Shown here in pieces: positions 38,690 to 47,922 of a DNA stretch of 64,000 nt; the stretch's first letter is position 1, and each line of letters opens with the position of its first letter. The DNA is from Hyphomonas sp. Its GTDB lineage: Bacteria > Pseudomonadota > Alphaproteobacteria > Caulobacterales > Hyphomonadaceae. The DNA lies in the NCBI GenBank assembly GCA_017792365.1, contig CP051229.1:1-64000 (forward strand), given 5' to 3'. A program made the position numbers and the translations under genes. The notes under the pieces are model-generated. The model saw only the letters and a program-made list of their open reading frames with translations. It was not told where the DNA came from and did no database searches.

Positions 38690-38779
38690 GCCTGGATGAG
38701 GCTGGCGGTTTTGCATGAGATCATGTCCTCCCCGAGAGAACATGTACGACTGAGCCCGGCGGAAACGCCGGGCTTTTTT
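38690..38779 (+). ncRNA. Putative small RNA with anti-Shine-Dalgarno loop
   Basis: An intergenic transcript-like stretch ending in a strong terminator. A hairpin CATGT-c-CTC / GAG-a-ACATG (38722-38744) exposes CCTCCCC, complementary to ribosome-binding sites, as in CCUCCUCCC-type alphaproteobacterial sRNAs. The 5' end is not defined; it could start as far upstream as 38585 if the FNR-type box drives it. No coding capacity. Confidence 0.4.
38753..38779 (+). terminator. Strong intrinsic terminator
   Basis: AGCCCGGCG-GAAA-CGCCGGGCT followed by TTTTT: a perfect 9-bp stem with a GNRA-type tetraloop. There is no annotated gene within 1 kb upstream on this strand, which suggests a non-coding transcript. 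Confidence 0.88.
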
Positions 38780-38986
38780 CCTGAGCCGCAAGATTACATT
38801 TATGCAAATGCGTTGCAGTCGCGTTTGTTATCGTCTACCCGTGTCGCGCGCATGAGAGGGCATTGTGCTCCGGGCGCTTCCTCCCTGAGCCCCTCGCCGC
38901 CATGACCTCGCGGCGAGGGGACGAGCGGCCTTTTCACCGTCCGCGAATGCGTCATGATGACCGCCGGACGTAGAGGGGAGCGGCGG

Positions 38987-39551
38987 TTGGATATGGTGTT
39001 TGTCGTACTGGCGCTCGTGCTGCTGATCCTTGTCGGCGGCGTGGCCCTCTACAACCAGCTCATCGCGCGCAAGCAGATGGTGTCCAACGGCTGGTCGGAC
39101 ATCGACGTGCAGCTCAGGCGGCGATCCGACCTTATCCCGCGCATGGTCGAGACCGTGAAGGGCTATGCCGCCCACGAGCTGAACCTGTTCACCGAGATCA
39201 CCGAGAAGCGGGCGATCGCGGCGGCGGCGGCGGCGACGCCGTTGCGCGCGGCGCGGCCGAGAGCGAGCTGTCGGCGCCGGTGGGCAGGCTGGTCGCGCTG
39301 GCGGAGGATTATCCCGACCTCAAGGCGAACGAGAACTTTCTGGAGCTGCAGCGCGAGCTGTCGGACACCGAGGACAAGATCGAGTCGGCGCGGCGCTTCT
39401 ACAATGGCGCGACGCGTGAGCTGAACACCGCGATCGAGAGCTTTCCGAGTTCCATCGTGGCGGGCGCCTTCCGGTTCGAGAAGGCCAATTATTTCGAGAT
39501 CGAGACCGCGGATCGCTGCCGGAGGTGAAGTTCACGGACGGACCGGCATGA
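38987..39551 (+). CDS. lemA: LemA family protein, frameshifted twice
   Basis: Membrane-anchored coiled-coil protein. N-terminal helix (VFVVLALVLLILVGGVALYN), then the LemA core LIARKQMVSNGWSDIDVQLRRRSDLIPRMV split by eye into typical segments. At a GCG repeat (about 39219-39236) the frame changes, then continues GDAVARGAAESELSAP, LVALAEDYPDLKANENF, LQRELSDTEDKIESARRFYN. A second change near 39512 gives SLPEVKFTDGPA and a TGA that overlaps the next ATG (ATGA). The restored overlap argues for sequencing error. TTG at 38987 follows GGGGAG at good spacing; ATG at 38993 is the alternative. Confidence 0.8.
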
Positions 39552-41269
39552 GCTTCATGTCGCGGCTTCGACTTCTCTGCATGGCGCTGCTTGTTGCGGC
39601 GATCGCGCCGTTCGCAAGCGCCGACGAGCAGATCAACCTGTTCGACGTCACGATCGATGTGCAGACCAATGGCGACGTGATCGTGACCGAGCGCATCGAG
39701 GTGACGGCAGAGGGCAGGCAGATCCGGCGCGGGATCTTCCGCGACCTGCCGGACACCTACAGCTTCGAGGATCGGGTCTTCCGGTACAGTTACGACGTCG
39801 AGAGTGTGATGCGCGACGGGCGTCCCGAGACCTATGTCGAGGAAACCGACGGCAACGCGTTTCGCATCAGGATCGGCGAGGCGGATCGGTTTCTTGAGCC
39901 GGACATCTACACCTACGAGATCCGCTATCGCGTGAAGAACCAGATCCGGTACGGCGATGCGCAGGACGAGATCTACTGGAACGCGACCGGCAATTACTGG
40001 GCGTTCCCGATCATGCGGGCGCGGGCGAGCGTGGTGCTGCCCGATGGCGCGCGCACGACGGAGTATGCGGCGTACACGGGCTATCTCGGACAGTCGGGCG
40101 ACGATTACCGGCACACGCGCAGCGGCGCGACGCATGTCTTCGAGACCACACGAGAGATGGGCGCGGGCGAGGGGCTGACGGTGGCGGTGGCGATGCAGAA
40201 GGGCGTGATCGATCCGCCCTCGCTGTCCGACCGGACGGGGATGATGTGGCAACGCTACGGCGCGATGGCCATCCTGATGCTGTCGGCGATCGGCGTCGGC
40301 GCGGTGTCGTACCGCAATTTCGACCGGGTGGGACGCGATCCGCCCAAGCCGCCGATCTATCCGATCTATGAGCCGCCCGAAGGCCTGTCGCCGGCGGCGA
40401 CGAATTACGTCTATCACCGCGGCGCCGGCACTCACCGCGCCCTGATCGCGACGCTGATGAGCCTCGCCGTGAAGGGGCGGCTGACGATCGATGCGACGGG
40501 CGACAAGACAACCGTGCTGGAGCGCACGAATGGCGGCGGAGAGGCTGAGGCTGACACAGCGATCCCGGTCGATGACGCGGCGCTGGAACGCTCGCTGTTC
40601 ATCTCGGGCGACAGGCGGGAGCTGGGCGGCAAGTACGACGCCGGGTTCACGCGCGCCTACATGAAGTTCAGGCGGGCGCACATGAGCAAGTACGGCGGCA
40701 AGTATTTCCGCTGGAACATCGGCTACATGCTGCTGACGGTGTTCCTGAGCGTGATCGGCCTGTTCCTCGCGGTCTCGCAGGCGGTGGACTGGACATGGGG
40801 ACACACCGCACTGTTGGCGGCGCTCGCCGGTGTGAACCTGCTCTTCATGTACCTGATGCCGGCGCCGACGCGCCTCGGGCAGGACGTGCGCACCAAGATC
40901 GAGGGCTTCAAGCTCTACATGGACACGGCGGAGCGGCTGCAGCTCAACGCGTCCAAGGTCGGCGACGAGCTGCCGATGATGAGCAAGGCGCGCTACGAGC
41001 GCTTCCTGCCCTATGCCGTGGCGCTTGGGGTGGAGGAGCCCTGGAGCAAGTATTTCGAGAAGATGCTGCCGCAGGAGGCGGAGAACTATCACCCGACCTG
41101 GGGGCATTACTCGAGTTATCGTTCGATCGGACAGACCACGAAGGGGATCGTCGACTCGATCTCGTCCGGCGTTTCCTCGTCATTGCCGAAGAGTTCGGGA
41201 TCATCCGGCTCGGGCGGCGGGGGATCGTCCGGCGGCGGCGGTGGCGGCGGCGGAGGCGGGGGCTGGTAG
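39548..41269 (+). CDS. DUF2207 domain membrane protein
   Basis: 573 residues: signal peptide (1-25), a periplasmic beta domain (DVTIDVQTNGDVIVTERIEV..., IRRGIFRDLP) to about residue 210, one helix (about 230-250), a cytoplasmic segment, two helices (about 395-440) and a Gly/Ser tail ending in a run of glycines and Trp. DUF2207 proteins are commonly encoded directly after lemA, as here, and are thought to act in the envelope. Function is unknown. Confidence 0.88.
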   Translation: MSFMSRLRLLCMALLVAAIAPFASADEQINLFDVTIDVQTNGDVIVTERIEVTAEGRQIRRGIFRDLPDTYSFEDRVFRYSYDVESVMRDGRPETYVEETDGNAFRIRIGEADRFLEPDIYTYEIRYRVKNQIRYGDAQDEIYWNATGNYWAFPIMRARASVVLPDGARTTEYAAYTGYLGQSGDDYRHTRSGATHVFETTREMGAGEGLTVAVAMQKGVIDPPSLSDRTGMMWQRYGAMAILMLSAIGVGAVSYRNFDRVGRDPPKPPIYPIYEPPEGLSPAATNYVYHRGAGTHRALIATLMSLAVKGRLTIDATGDKTTVLERTNGGGEAEADTAIPVDDAALERSLFISGDRRELGGKYDAGFTRAYMKFRRAHMSKYGGKYFRWNIGYMLLTVFLSVIGLFLAVSQAVDWTWGHTALLAALAGVNLLFMYLMPAPTRLGQDVRTKIEGFKLYMDTAERLQLNASKVGDELPMMSKARYERFLPYAVALGVEEPWSKYFEKMLPQEAENYHPTWGHYSSYRSIGQTTKGIVDSISSGVSSSLPKSSGSSGSGGGGSSGGGGGGGGGGGW

Positions 41270-41314
41270 GTCTGCTGGCCGGGCGGGCGGCAAGGATTTG
41301 GTTGGGAGGGTTGT

Positions 41315-42710
41315 GTGGACGGTAGGCGCGCATGGCGACGGGCGCTGGCGGCGGGCGGGCTGACGCTGGGCCTCAACGCATGCGCCGGGACGCCCGATCT
41401 GACCCCGGTGAACGGGCCGCTGGTGGCGCAGGCGCCAGCTGAGATTGCTGACGACTGGTCGCGGGGGTTCGGGGTCGAGGGCGACGTGGTGATGCTGTCG
41501 CTGTCGGGCGGCGGCGCGCGTGCGACGGCTTTCTCATTAGGCGTTCTGGAGGAGCTGCGTGACACGCCTTCGCGCGATGGCGCGCGCCTGATCGATGAGG
41601 TTGCGCTGGTCACGGCGGTGTCTGGCGGCGCGGTGACGGCGGCATGGTTCGGGTTGAACGGTCGCGAACAGCTCGATGAGCTGCGTCCCGCGATGCTGGA
41701 CAAGGACTGGAACAGTCAGCTGCGGCGCAACTTCTTGTCGCCGACCAATCTTGCGCGGTTCTGGCAGGGCGGCCTCAATGACCGGTCCGGACTCGCGGGC
41801 TGGCTGGACAGGGAGGTGTTCGCCGGCGCGACGATGGTGGCGATGGGCGGCGGCCCGCGCATCGTCATCAACGGCACGGAGATGTTCACCGGCGCGCCCT
41901 TCGCCTTCACGCAGCTGTTCTTCGACGGGCTGTGCTCTGATGTGTCCGGCGTGCTGGTCGCGGACGCGGTGGCGACATCGATGGCTGTGCCGCTCGTCTT
42001 CCGCCCGAGCGTGCTGAAGTCGTTCAACGAGCGCTGCGCGGCGCGCGAGCCGCAATGGGTCGGGCGACTGCTCGAGGACCGGCGCGGTTCGATCGGCGCG
42101 TGAGACCGCCCGGGCGGTGAGGGCGTGGCGCGATCCCGAGCGGGTTGGCTACCTGCATGTCGCGGACGGGGGCGTGATCGACAATTTCGGCGTCGCCTCG
42201 CTGATCGTGATGGACGAGGCGGCGGGCGGGGACCTCGGTCCGTTCTCGGCCGAAGACGCGGTGCGGATGTCGTCGCTGACCTTCATTGTCGTCAACGCCG
42301 AAACGCTGGACACGGCGCAATGGCCGCTGGACGCCCGGGGGCCGACGGGCCCGGAGAGCGTTGGCGCGCTGCTCGACCGCTCGATCGACGCATCCAAGCG
42401 GCTGGCGCTGGAGGCGTTCTCAGCGCGGCTGGCGGACTGGGAGAGACGGCTGATCGACTATCGCTGCAGCCTCGCGGCGGACGAGGCGGCGCGGCTCGGC
42501 GCGGACGAAACATGGGATTGCCGGGCGTTTGAGGTCATGCTGGACGTCATCTCGTTCCACGACCTTGGGGAGGTGGAGGGCGGCGAACTGGGCGGGATGG
42601 CCACGGCGGTCAGCCTGCCCGCAGACCAGATCGACGCGCTGATCGCCGGCGGGCGTCGCGCCGTCAGCTTGAATCCCGCGCTTCAGGAGCTGGCTGGACG
42701 CGTGCCATAA
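41315..42710 (+). CDS. Patatin-like phospholipase lipoprotein, frameshifted
   Basis: Begins with a lipoprotein signal (LTLGLNACAG, Cys near residue 22). The oxyanion loop is LSGGGARATAFSLG, the nucleophile Ser lies in AVSGGAVTA, and the catalytic Asp is in DGGVIDNFG. The last motif is in a different frame: the first frame stops at 42103, while the second frame, open across 42090, reads ARETARAVRAWRDPERVGYLHV. One indel near 42090-42100 joins them into about 465 residues with both catalytic residues. Likely a periplasmic or outer-membrane lipid acyl hydrolase. Confidence 0.78.
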
Positions 42711-42785
42711 GCACAGGAATAAATCGTCATTGCCCGGGAACAGCGCCCCGCGTCGCGCGTTTTGCCGAGTTAGTTTCACCTCAGG

Positions 42786-44758
42786 GTGTGGGTGCACAGG
42801 GTACGGGAATTGAGTTCACCGGGATCTGATTTCGCCGGGCGGGGCGGGGATGCGCAGCGGCGCTCCGCTGTGCAGGCGTCCCTGCTGGTCTATACGGATC
42901 GTCTGCATCGCGCACAGACCAGCGAACAGGTTCTGGATGCCTCCCTGGACGTCATTGAAGTCGCGCTCGGCTGCGAGCGCGCCTCTATCCTCCTGTTCGA
43001 CAATGAAGGCGTGATGCGGTTCGTCGCATGGCGCGGGCTGTCGGACGAGTATCGCGCGGCGGCGGAGGGACACACTCCGGGCCAAGGGCGATCAACCGGT
43101 TGAGCCGATCGCGGTATCTGATACGCGCGACGCCGAGTTCGATCCGGCTGGCTCGCGGCCTCAAGGCGGAAGGCATACGGTCGCTTGCTTTTGTACCCCT
43201 GATGTCGAGCGAGGGGGTGAGCGGCAAGTTCATGATGTACTTCAGCGACCCCCGCGAGTTTCCGCCTGAAGAGATCGAACTTGCGATAACGGTGGCGCGG
43301 CATCTTGAATTCGCGCTGCAGCGCGTGGCCGCAGAGCAGAAGCTGCGGGAAAGCGAAGCGCGCTATCGCGCCATGGCGATGGACAGCCAGCTGCTGACGG
43401 CGGTGGTGCAGTCGTCGGACGACGCCATCGTCTCCAAGAATCTCAACGGCATCATCCAGACCTGGAATGGCGGCGCCGAACGACTGTTCGGATACTCGGC
43501 CGAGGAAATGGTTGGCTCGCCCGTTACGCGGCTGATCCCGGATGACCGCATGAACGAGGAGCCTCGGATCCTCCAGCGGATCAGCAACGGCGAGCGTGTC
43601 GAGCATTTCGACACGGTGCGCAGGCGGAAGGACGGCAGTCTCGTCGATGTGTCGCTGTCGATCTCGCCGGTCCGCGACGGCTCCGGAGAGATCATCGGCG
43701 CCTCCAAGATCGCCCGCAACATTTCCGGCCGCAAACGGATGGAAGAGCGGTTGCGTCGCAGCGAGGAAGAGTTCCGCTCGATGGCGGAGAACATCTCGCA
43801 GCTGGCCTGGATGACGGATCGCGAGGGCTGGATCTACTGGTACAACAAGCGGTGGTTCGACTACACGGGCACGACGCTGGAGGAGATGCAGGGCTGGGGC
43901 TGGCAGAAAATTCACCATCCCGACCATGTCGATCGGGTGACCGACCTGTTCAAACGCCACATCGATTCCGGCGAGCCTTGGGAGGATACCTTCCCCCTGC
44001 GCGGCGCGGACGGGGAATACGGCTGGTTCCTGTCGCGCGCCCAGCCGATCCGCGATGAGGACGGCAAGATCATTCGCTGGTTCGGCACCAACACGGACAT
44101 CACCGAGCAGAAGCGCGCGGAAGAACAGCGCATCCTGCTGATCAACGAGCTGAACCACCGCGTGAAGAACACGCTGGCGACGGTGCAGTCGCTGGCGTCG
44201 CAGAGCTTTCGCAAGGCGGAAGATCCTGCGCAGGCGCGGCAGGCGTTCGAGGCGCGGCTGCACGCGCTGGCGCGGGCGCATGACATTCTGACGGCGCAGA
44301 GCTGGGAGGGGGCGACGCTGTCGAACACGGTCGAGCGGGCGATGGAGCCGTTCAGTGAACACGACCGTCTGAACTGGGAGGGGCCGCACGTGTGGCTCAG
44401 TCCCAAGCAGACCTTGGCGTTCTCGCTTGGCCTGCACGAGTTGGCGACGAATGCGAGTAAGTACGGCGCGCTGTCTGGCGAGGTGGGACACGTCAGAATC
44501 ACCTGGGCGATGCACGACGGAGCGGAAGGGCGGCGAATGGTGGAACTGATATGGGCGGAAACCGGCGGTCCCAGTGTCGAGCGGCCCGAAGAGACGGGGT
44601 TCGGCATGAGGCTGATCGAGCGCAGCCTGTCGCGTGATCTCGGCGGCGATGTCGATCTGGATTTCAACACAGAAGGGGTGCGCGCGGTGCTGCGCTCTCC
44701 GGTGGAGCCGGCGCGGTCGCGCGCCCTGATTGGTCTTGGCCGGGAGGCGCGCGCATGA
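42786..44758 (+). CDS. GAF-PAS-PAS sensor histidine kinase (HWE/HisKA_2 type), frameshifted in GAF
   Basis: Domains in order: GAF (first about 165 residues), two PAS domains (SSDDAIVSKNLNGIIQTWN; MTDREGWIYWYNKRWF), then a kinase with phospho-acceptor LNELNHRVKNTLATVQSLA-type helix (His in NHRVKN) and an ATP domain (HELATNASKYGALS, GFGMRLIERS). The GAF is broken: frame 1 ends near 43103, the middle (AKGDQPVEPIAVSDTRDAEFDPA) sits in frame 2, and the rest in frame 3 from about 43150. Two single-base indels restore it. No transmembrane segment, so a cytoplasmic sensor. Overlaps the receiver gene (ATGA). The 5' start is uncertain (GTG 42786 or TTG 42810). Confidence 0.8.
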
Positions 44759-45126
44759 GTTTGTCGGTTCTGGTGATAGAGGACGAAGCTGTCGTCGCCG
44801 TCGATCTCGAGATCGCTCTTGAGGAGATGGGACACAAGGTGGTTGGCGCAGGCACGCTGGACGAGGGCGCCAAGGCCGTCGAAGCGCACGATTTCGACCT
44901 CGCCATTCTGGATGTGAATCTCAATGGCGAGCTGTCGTATCCGCTGGCTGCCGCGCTGGAAAAAGAGGGCGTGCCGATCGTGTTCCTGACGGGCTATGGC
45001 GCTGACGGTCTTGAACCGGAATGGCGTACGCGGTCCGTGCTGCAGAAACCGATGAAGCGCGAAGCACTGGCCCGGCTGGTTCAGCAGACCAAGCCGCGCG
45101 CCCTGCGGTCTGCCGAGGCTGACTGA
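44755..45126 (+). CDS. Receiver-only response regulator
   Basis: 123 residues, only a receiver domain. Phospho-acceptor D53 in LAILDVNL, acidic pair E9-D10 (VIEDEA), Thr in VFLTGYG and K98 in LQKPM. Start overlaps the kinase stop, so it is the cognate partner. HWE-type kinases paired with single-domain receivers often feed phosphorelays or general stress signalling; no output domain is encoded here. Confidence 0.92.
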   Translation: MSLSVLVIEDEAVVAVDLEIALEEMGHKVVGAGTLDEGAKAVEAHDFDLAILDVNLNGELSYPLAAALEKEGVPIVFLTGYGADGLEPEWRTRSVLQKPMKREALARLVQQTKPRALRSAEAD

Positions 45127-45132
45127 GCGAGT

Positions 45133-45921
45133 TCAGGCGCGCGGATCGTCCCATTCGGCGGCGACGCCGTATCCGCCGCGGCGGATCAGCCAGAACATGC
45201 CCATGAGATCGAAAATGCCCGCGCCGAGGCGGGAGAGGAAGCCGTACTTCGACTGGCCGTGCCAGCGGGCGCGGTCGTTGACCAGCTCCTCGCGTATGTC
45301 CCAGCCGGCGCGCTTGATCAGCGCCGGAAGGAAGCGGTGCATCGATGCGAAGAAGGGCAGCTCGCGGAAGGCTTCGGTGCGGATCAGCTTCCACCCGCAG
45401 CCCGTATCGGTGGCGGTGTCGCGCAGGACGAAACGGCGAACGCCGTTCGCAATCCGCGATTGCAGCCACTTGAAGCCGGAATCGTTGCGGCTGTTGCGCT
45501 TGCCGGCGATGATCCCGAGCCGGCCAGTGTCCTGATCCCTGATCTGCTGGTTCCAGATTCGCACCGTGTCGGCGATGTCGTTCTGGCCGTCGCCGTCGAG
45601 CAGCTGCGTCCAGGCGCCCCGCGCGGCCTTGAGGCCAGTGAACAGTGCAGCAGACTTTCCAGCCCGCCGCACGTGGGTGAATACCTTCACGGAATCGGCC
45701 CAGCGGGTCTCCGCCTGCCGTAGCTCCACATCGGTCGCGTCGCCCGAGCAGTCGTTGACGCAGATGACCTCGAACGCCATGCCGTCCAGCGCCTGATGGA
45801 TCTCTTCCAGCAGCGGCAGGACGTTTCCTTCCTCGTTGTAGAAGGGAATCAGCACCGTGAGCTCGGGATGGATCAACGAAGTGTCCTTTTGCGCAGGCCG
45901 CATTTTCCGGTCTGGAATCAT
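45133..45921 (-). CDS. Glycosyltransferase family 2 (dolichol-phosphate-mannose synthase-like)
   Basis: 262 residues, GT-A fold: LTVLIPFYNEEGNV, ICVNDCSGDATD, QLLDGDGQND (DxD metal site), and TDTGCGWKLIR. A C-terminal amphipathic segment (FDLMGMFWLIRRGGYG) may hold it to the membrane. Likely loads a sugar on a polyprenyl phosphate for lipid A or glycan modification. No membrane transferase partner beside it. Confidence 0.87.
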   Translation of the reverse strand: MIPDRKMRPAQKDTSLIHPELTVLIPFYNEEGNVLPLLEEIHQALDGMAFEVICVNDCSGDATDVELRQAETRWADSVKVFTHVRRAGKSAALFTGLKAARGAWTQLLDGDGQNDIADTVRIWNQQIRDQDTGRLGIIAGKRNSRNDSGFKWLQSRIANGVRRFVLRDTATDTGCGWKLIRTEAFRELPFFASMHRFLPALIKRAGWDIREELVNDRARWHGQSKYGFLSRLGAGIFDLMGMFWLIRRGGYGVAAEWDDPRA

Positions 45922-46108
45922 GCATGTCTGACAGGGCTCAGGCTGGCGTCAACTGCCGACGAGGCGCATGGACGGCGCAGGTCCCGGGTGCGGACACAGT
46001 TGCGATGCAACATGGGGGGCAAGGGGGCGTTGGTTGGGTGCGTTACGCCGTGTTCACTGTGCATTCATGCGGCGTTCATCCTAATGCTCAGCAACAAAGG
46101 AGTGCCAC

Positions 46109-46519
46109 ATGAAAGCTTACATCATTTCCGGGGCGGCGATCCTGATGGCCGGCGCGTGCCAGTCGCCGACGGGCGAGCGCGCAGAGATGGCCGAAGGCGA
46201 GGTCGACGTGCGCCAGGGCGAGGAAGTCTCGCAGGTCTGCTTCAGCCGCCAGATCCGCAGCTGGAGCGAGCTTGGCCGTGACTCGGTGCTGATCGAGAAG
46301 GGCGTGAACGATCACTACAAGCTCGACCTGATCGGCACCTGCGATCCGCAGAACGCCTTCACCAGCATCGGGCTGGTCAGCCGCGGCGCAAGCTCCTGCC
46401 TGTCGCGCGGCGACCGGCTGGTGACCGACGACAGCTTTGGCGGTTCGTGTTCGATCATGCGCATCTATGAGTGGAACGAAGACGCCGGAGAGGAAGAGGC
46501 CGAGGCTGAGGCGTCCTGA
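46109..46519 (+). CDS. Small lipoprotein (DUF6491-like)
   Basis: 136 residues with a lipoprotein signal (LMAGAC) and an acidic C-terminal tail. The core has SRQIRSWSEL, a motif I associate with a small proteobacterial lipoprotein family of unknown role (Cys pair CFSR...GTCDP). Excellent ribosome site AAAGGAG eight bases upstream. A strong terminator follows, so it is monocistronic. Confidence 0.72.
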   Translation: MKAYIISGAAILMAGACQSPTGERAEMAEGEVDVRQGEEVSQVCFSRQIRSWSELGRDSVLIEKGVNDHYKLDLIGTCDPQNAFTSIGLVSRGASSCLSRGDRLVTDDSFGGSCSIMRIYEWNEDAGEEEAEAEAS

Positions 46520-46551
46520 TCCTCGACTGACAGCTTGACGAAAACTGAAGA

Positions 46552-46582
46552 CGCGAATGGCAGATCGCCATTCGCGCCTTTT
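46552..46582 (+). terminator. Intrinsic terminator of the small lipoprotein gene
   Basis: CGCGAATGGC-AGATC-GCCATTCGCG, a perfect 10-bp stem, followed by CCTTTTTC. Confidence 0.88.
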
Positions 46583-46604
46583 TCATTCCCCAGCCTTTCA
46601 GGAT

Positions 46605-46970
46605 TTACTGCCAGTAGCGGGGGGCGCCGTAATAGTCGTAGACCTGCTCGCGCAGGCCGTGGCCGTCATTCTTGGTCAGTTCGTCCATCGTATCGGCCGG
46701 CGCTTTTTCGAGCTGCTCTTTCGTCGTGTTGACGACGTAGCCGTCACGGTCTTTTTCGTAGTCCAGCATCGACCATGGCATCGGATGGTACTTCTCGTTC
46801 ATCCCGAGGAATCCGCCGAAGCCGACAATCGCGAACATGATCTCGTTCGACGTCTTGTCGAGCACCACGTCTTCGATCTTGCCGATGCTGTTTCCGTCCG
46901 GCGACTTCACTTCGGTCCCGATGACCTTCGAAGCGCGGATCGCGGTCGTGTGACCTGACATGGTAGGCAT
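46605..46970 (-). CDS. PRC-barrel domain protein
   Basis: 121 residues. ASKVIGTEVKSPDGNSIGKIEDVVLDKTSNEIMFAIVGFGGFLGM is a PRC-barrel (photosynthetic reaction centre H / RimM-like) domain; the C-terminal DGHGLREQVYDYYG is a common tail of stress-induced bacterial members. Cytoplasmic, function unknown. Convergent with the lipoprotein gene. Confidence 0.85.
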   Translation of the reverse strand: MPTMSGHTTAIRASKVIGTEVKSPDGNSIGKIEDVVLDKTSNEIMFAIVGFGGFLGMNEKYHPMPWSMLDYEKDRDGYVVNTTKEQLEKAPADTMDELTKNDGHGLREQVYDYYGAPRYWQ

Positions 46971-47111
46971 GTAATTCTCCTTGGTTAGGGGTGTGCCCGG
47001 TTAACGCGCGGGGCGGCGCGGGCGTTGCATGACGCAGCGAACAATGGCGGGGGCCGGTCGAGCGCCGTCCCTGCATCGGCGCGCGGTGTGAAGCTCCTGG
47101 AGGAGCAAGGG

Positions 47112-47861
47112 ATGGAAGAGACCCGGCAGCCCGATCCGAAACCGGATCGCAAGCAGGATGAGCCGATCGCGCGGCCATCCGGCGCGCGCACGCCAACCGC
47201 CTTAACCGAAGTTACAGAAGAGGGACGCGTCGCCGCCGGATTTGGCATGGCGAAGCGCGCTGCTGCGCTCGGCGTGTTTGTGTTTGGGCTTGCAGGCGTC
47301 GTCTATCTGACATCCGCGCACCTCAGGACCGACATGCTTGTGGGCGCATCGCGCGCGGAGGCGAGATCGCACGTCGCCGGCGAGTGGCCCGATGGAGCGA
47401 CGGGCGCCTACTTCGAAACCCTGGGCGAATGGGTCGAGCTGCTTGACCCGGAGCAGCGCGAGCTTGCGCTGCGCGCGGCGAGGCGCGCCGTGGAGGCTGA
47501 TCCGGACCGGGCCTTTGCGTGGGCGCGGATCGCGTATTTCTCCGGGTCTGAAACCGAAGCGGCGGGCGAAGAGTCCATTAATGCCCTGCGCGCCTCAATG
47601 GCGGCCTGTCCGCTTTGCGATGCCGAGCTGGTCCGTTGGCGGTTCAACCATGTTCTGGCGCACTGGGACCATATGCCCGACGACGTCCGCAGGACGGCGT
47701 TTACCCATGCCGACATGCTGCGCTGGACGGGCGGGAACGCCGAATTCCTCGCCGAGATGAGGGTTAAGGCGCACAACGCAGGCATTCCCTACGACGCCTA
47801 TCGCGCAGACGTGGATACGCCGGTCCGGTTCTGGGAGATCGAGGCGGAGGACGGTTTCTAG
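47112..47861 (+). CDS. Membrane-anchored helical protein at the head of the EPS locus
   Basis: About 249 residues. A charged cytoplasmic N-terminus of about 50 residues, one helix (AAALGVFVFGLAGVVYLTSA), then a periplasmic all-helical domain with a TPR-like pair (ELALRAARRAVEADPDRAFAWARIAYF). Cys pair CPLC near residue 165. No named family recognised. ATG at 47112 has GGAGGAGC upstream. It precedes the ExoA-like transferase by 61 bases, suggesting one operon. Confidence 0.65.
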   Translation: MEETRQPDPKPDRKQDEPIARPSGARTPTALTEVTEEGRVAAGFGMAKRAAALGVFVFGLAGVVYLTSAHLRTDMLVGASRAEARSHVAGEWPDGATGAYFETLGEWVELLDPEQRELALRAARRAVEADPDRAFAWARIAYFSGSETEAAGEESINALRASMAACPLCDAELVRWRFNHVLAHWDHMPDDVRRTAFTHADMLRWTGGNAEFLAEMRVKAHNAGIPYDAYRADVDTPVRFWEIEAEDGF

Positions 47862-47922
47862 GCGTTCGCGGCCCAAAAGGCGCGGATGTTGCGAGGGAAA
47901 GGCGCAAACGCCGGATCCCGCC

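Noticed and set aside
42890-44515. 541-codon open frame antisense to the sensor kinase
   Set aside because: Shadow of the PAS and kinase domains on the other strand; no domain of its own.
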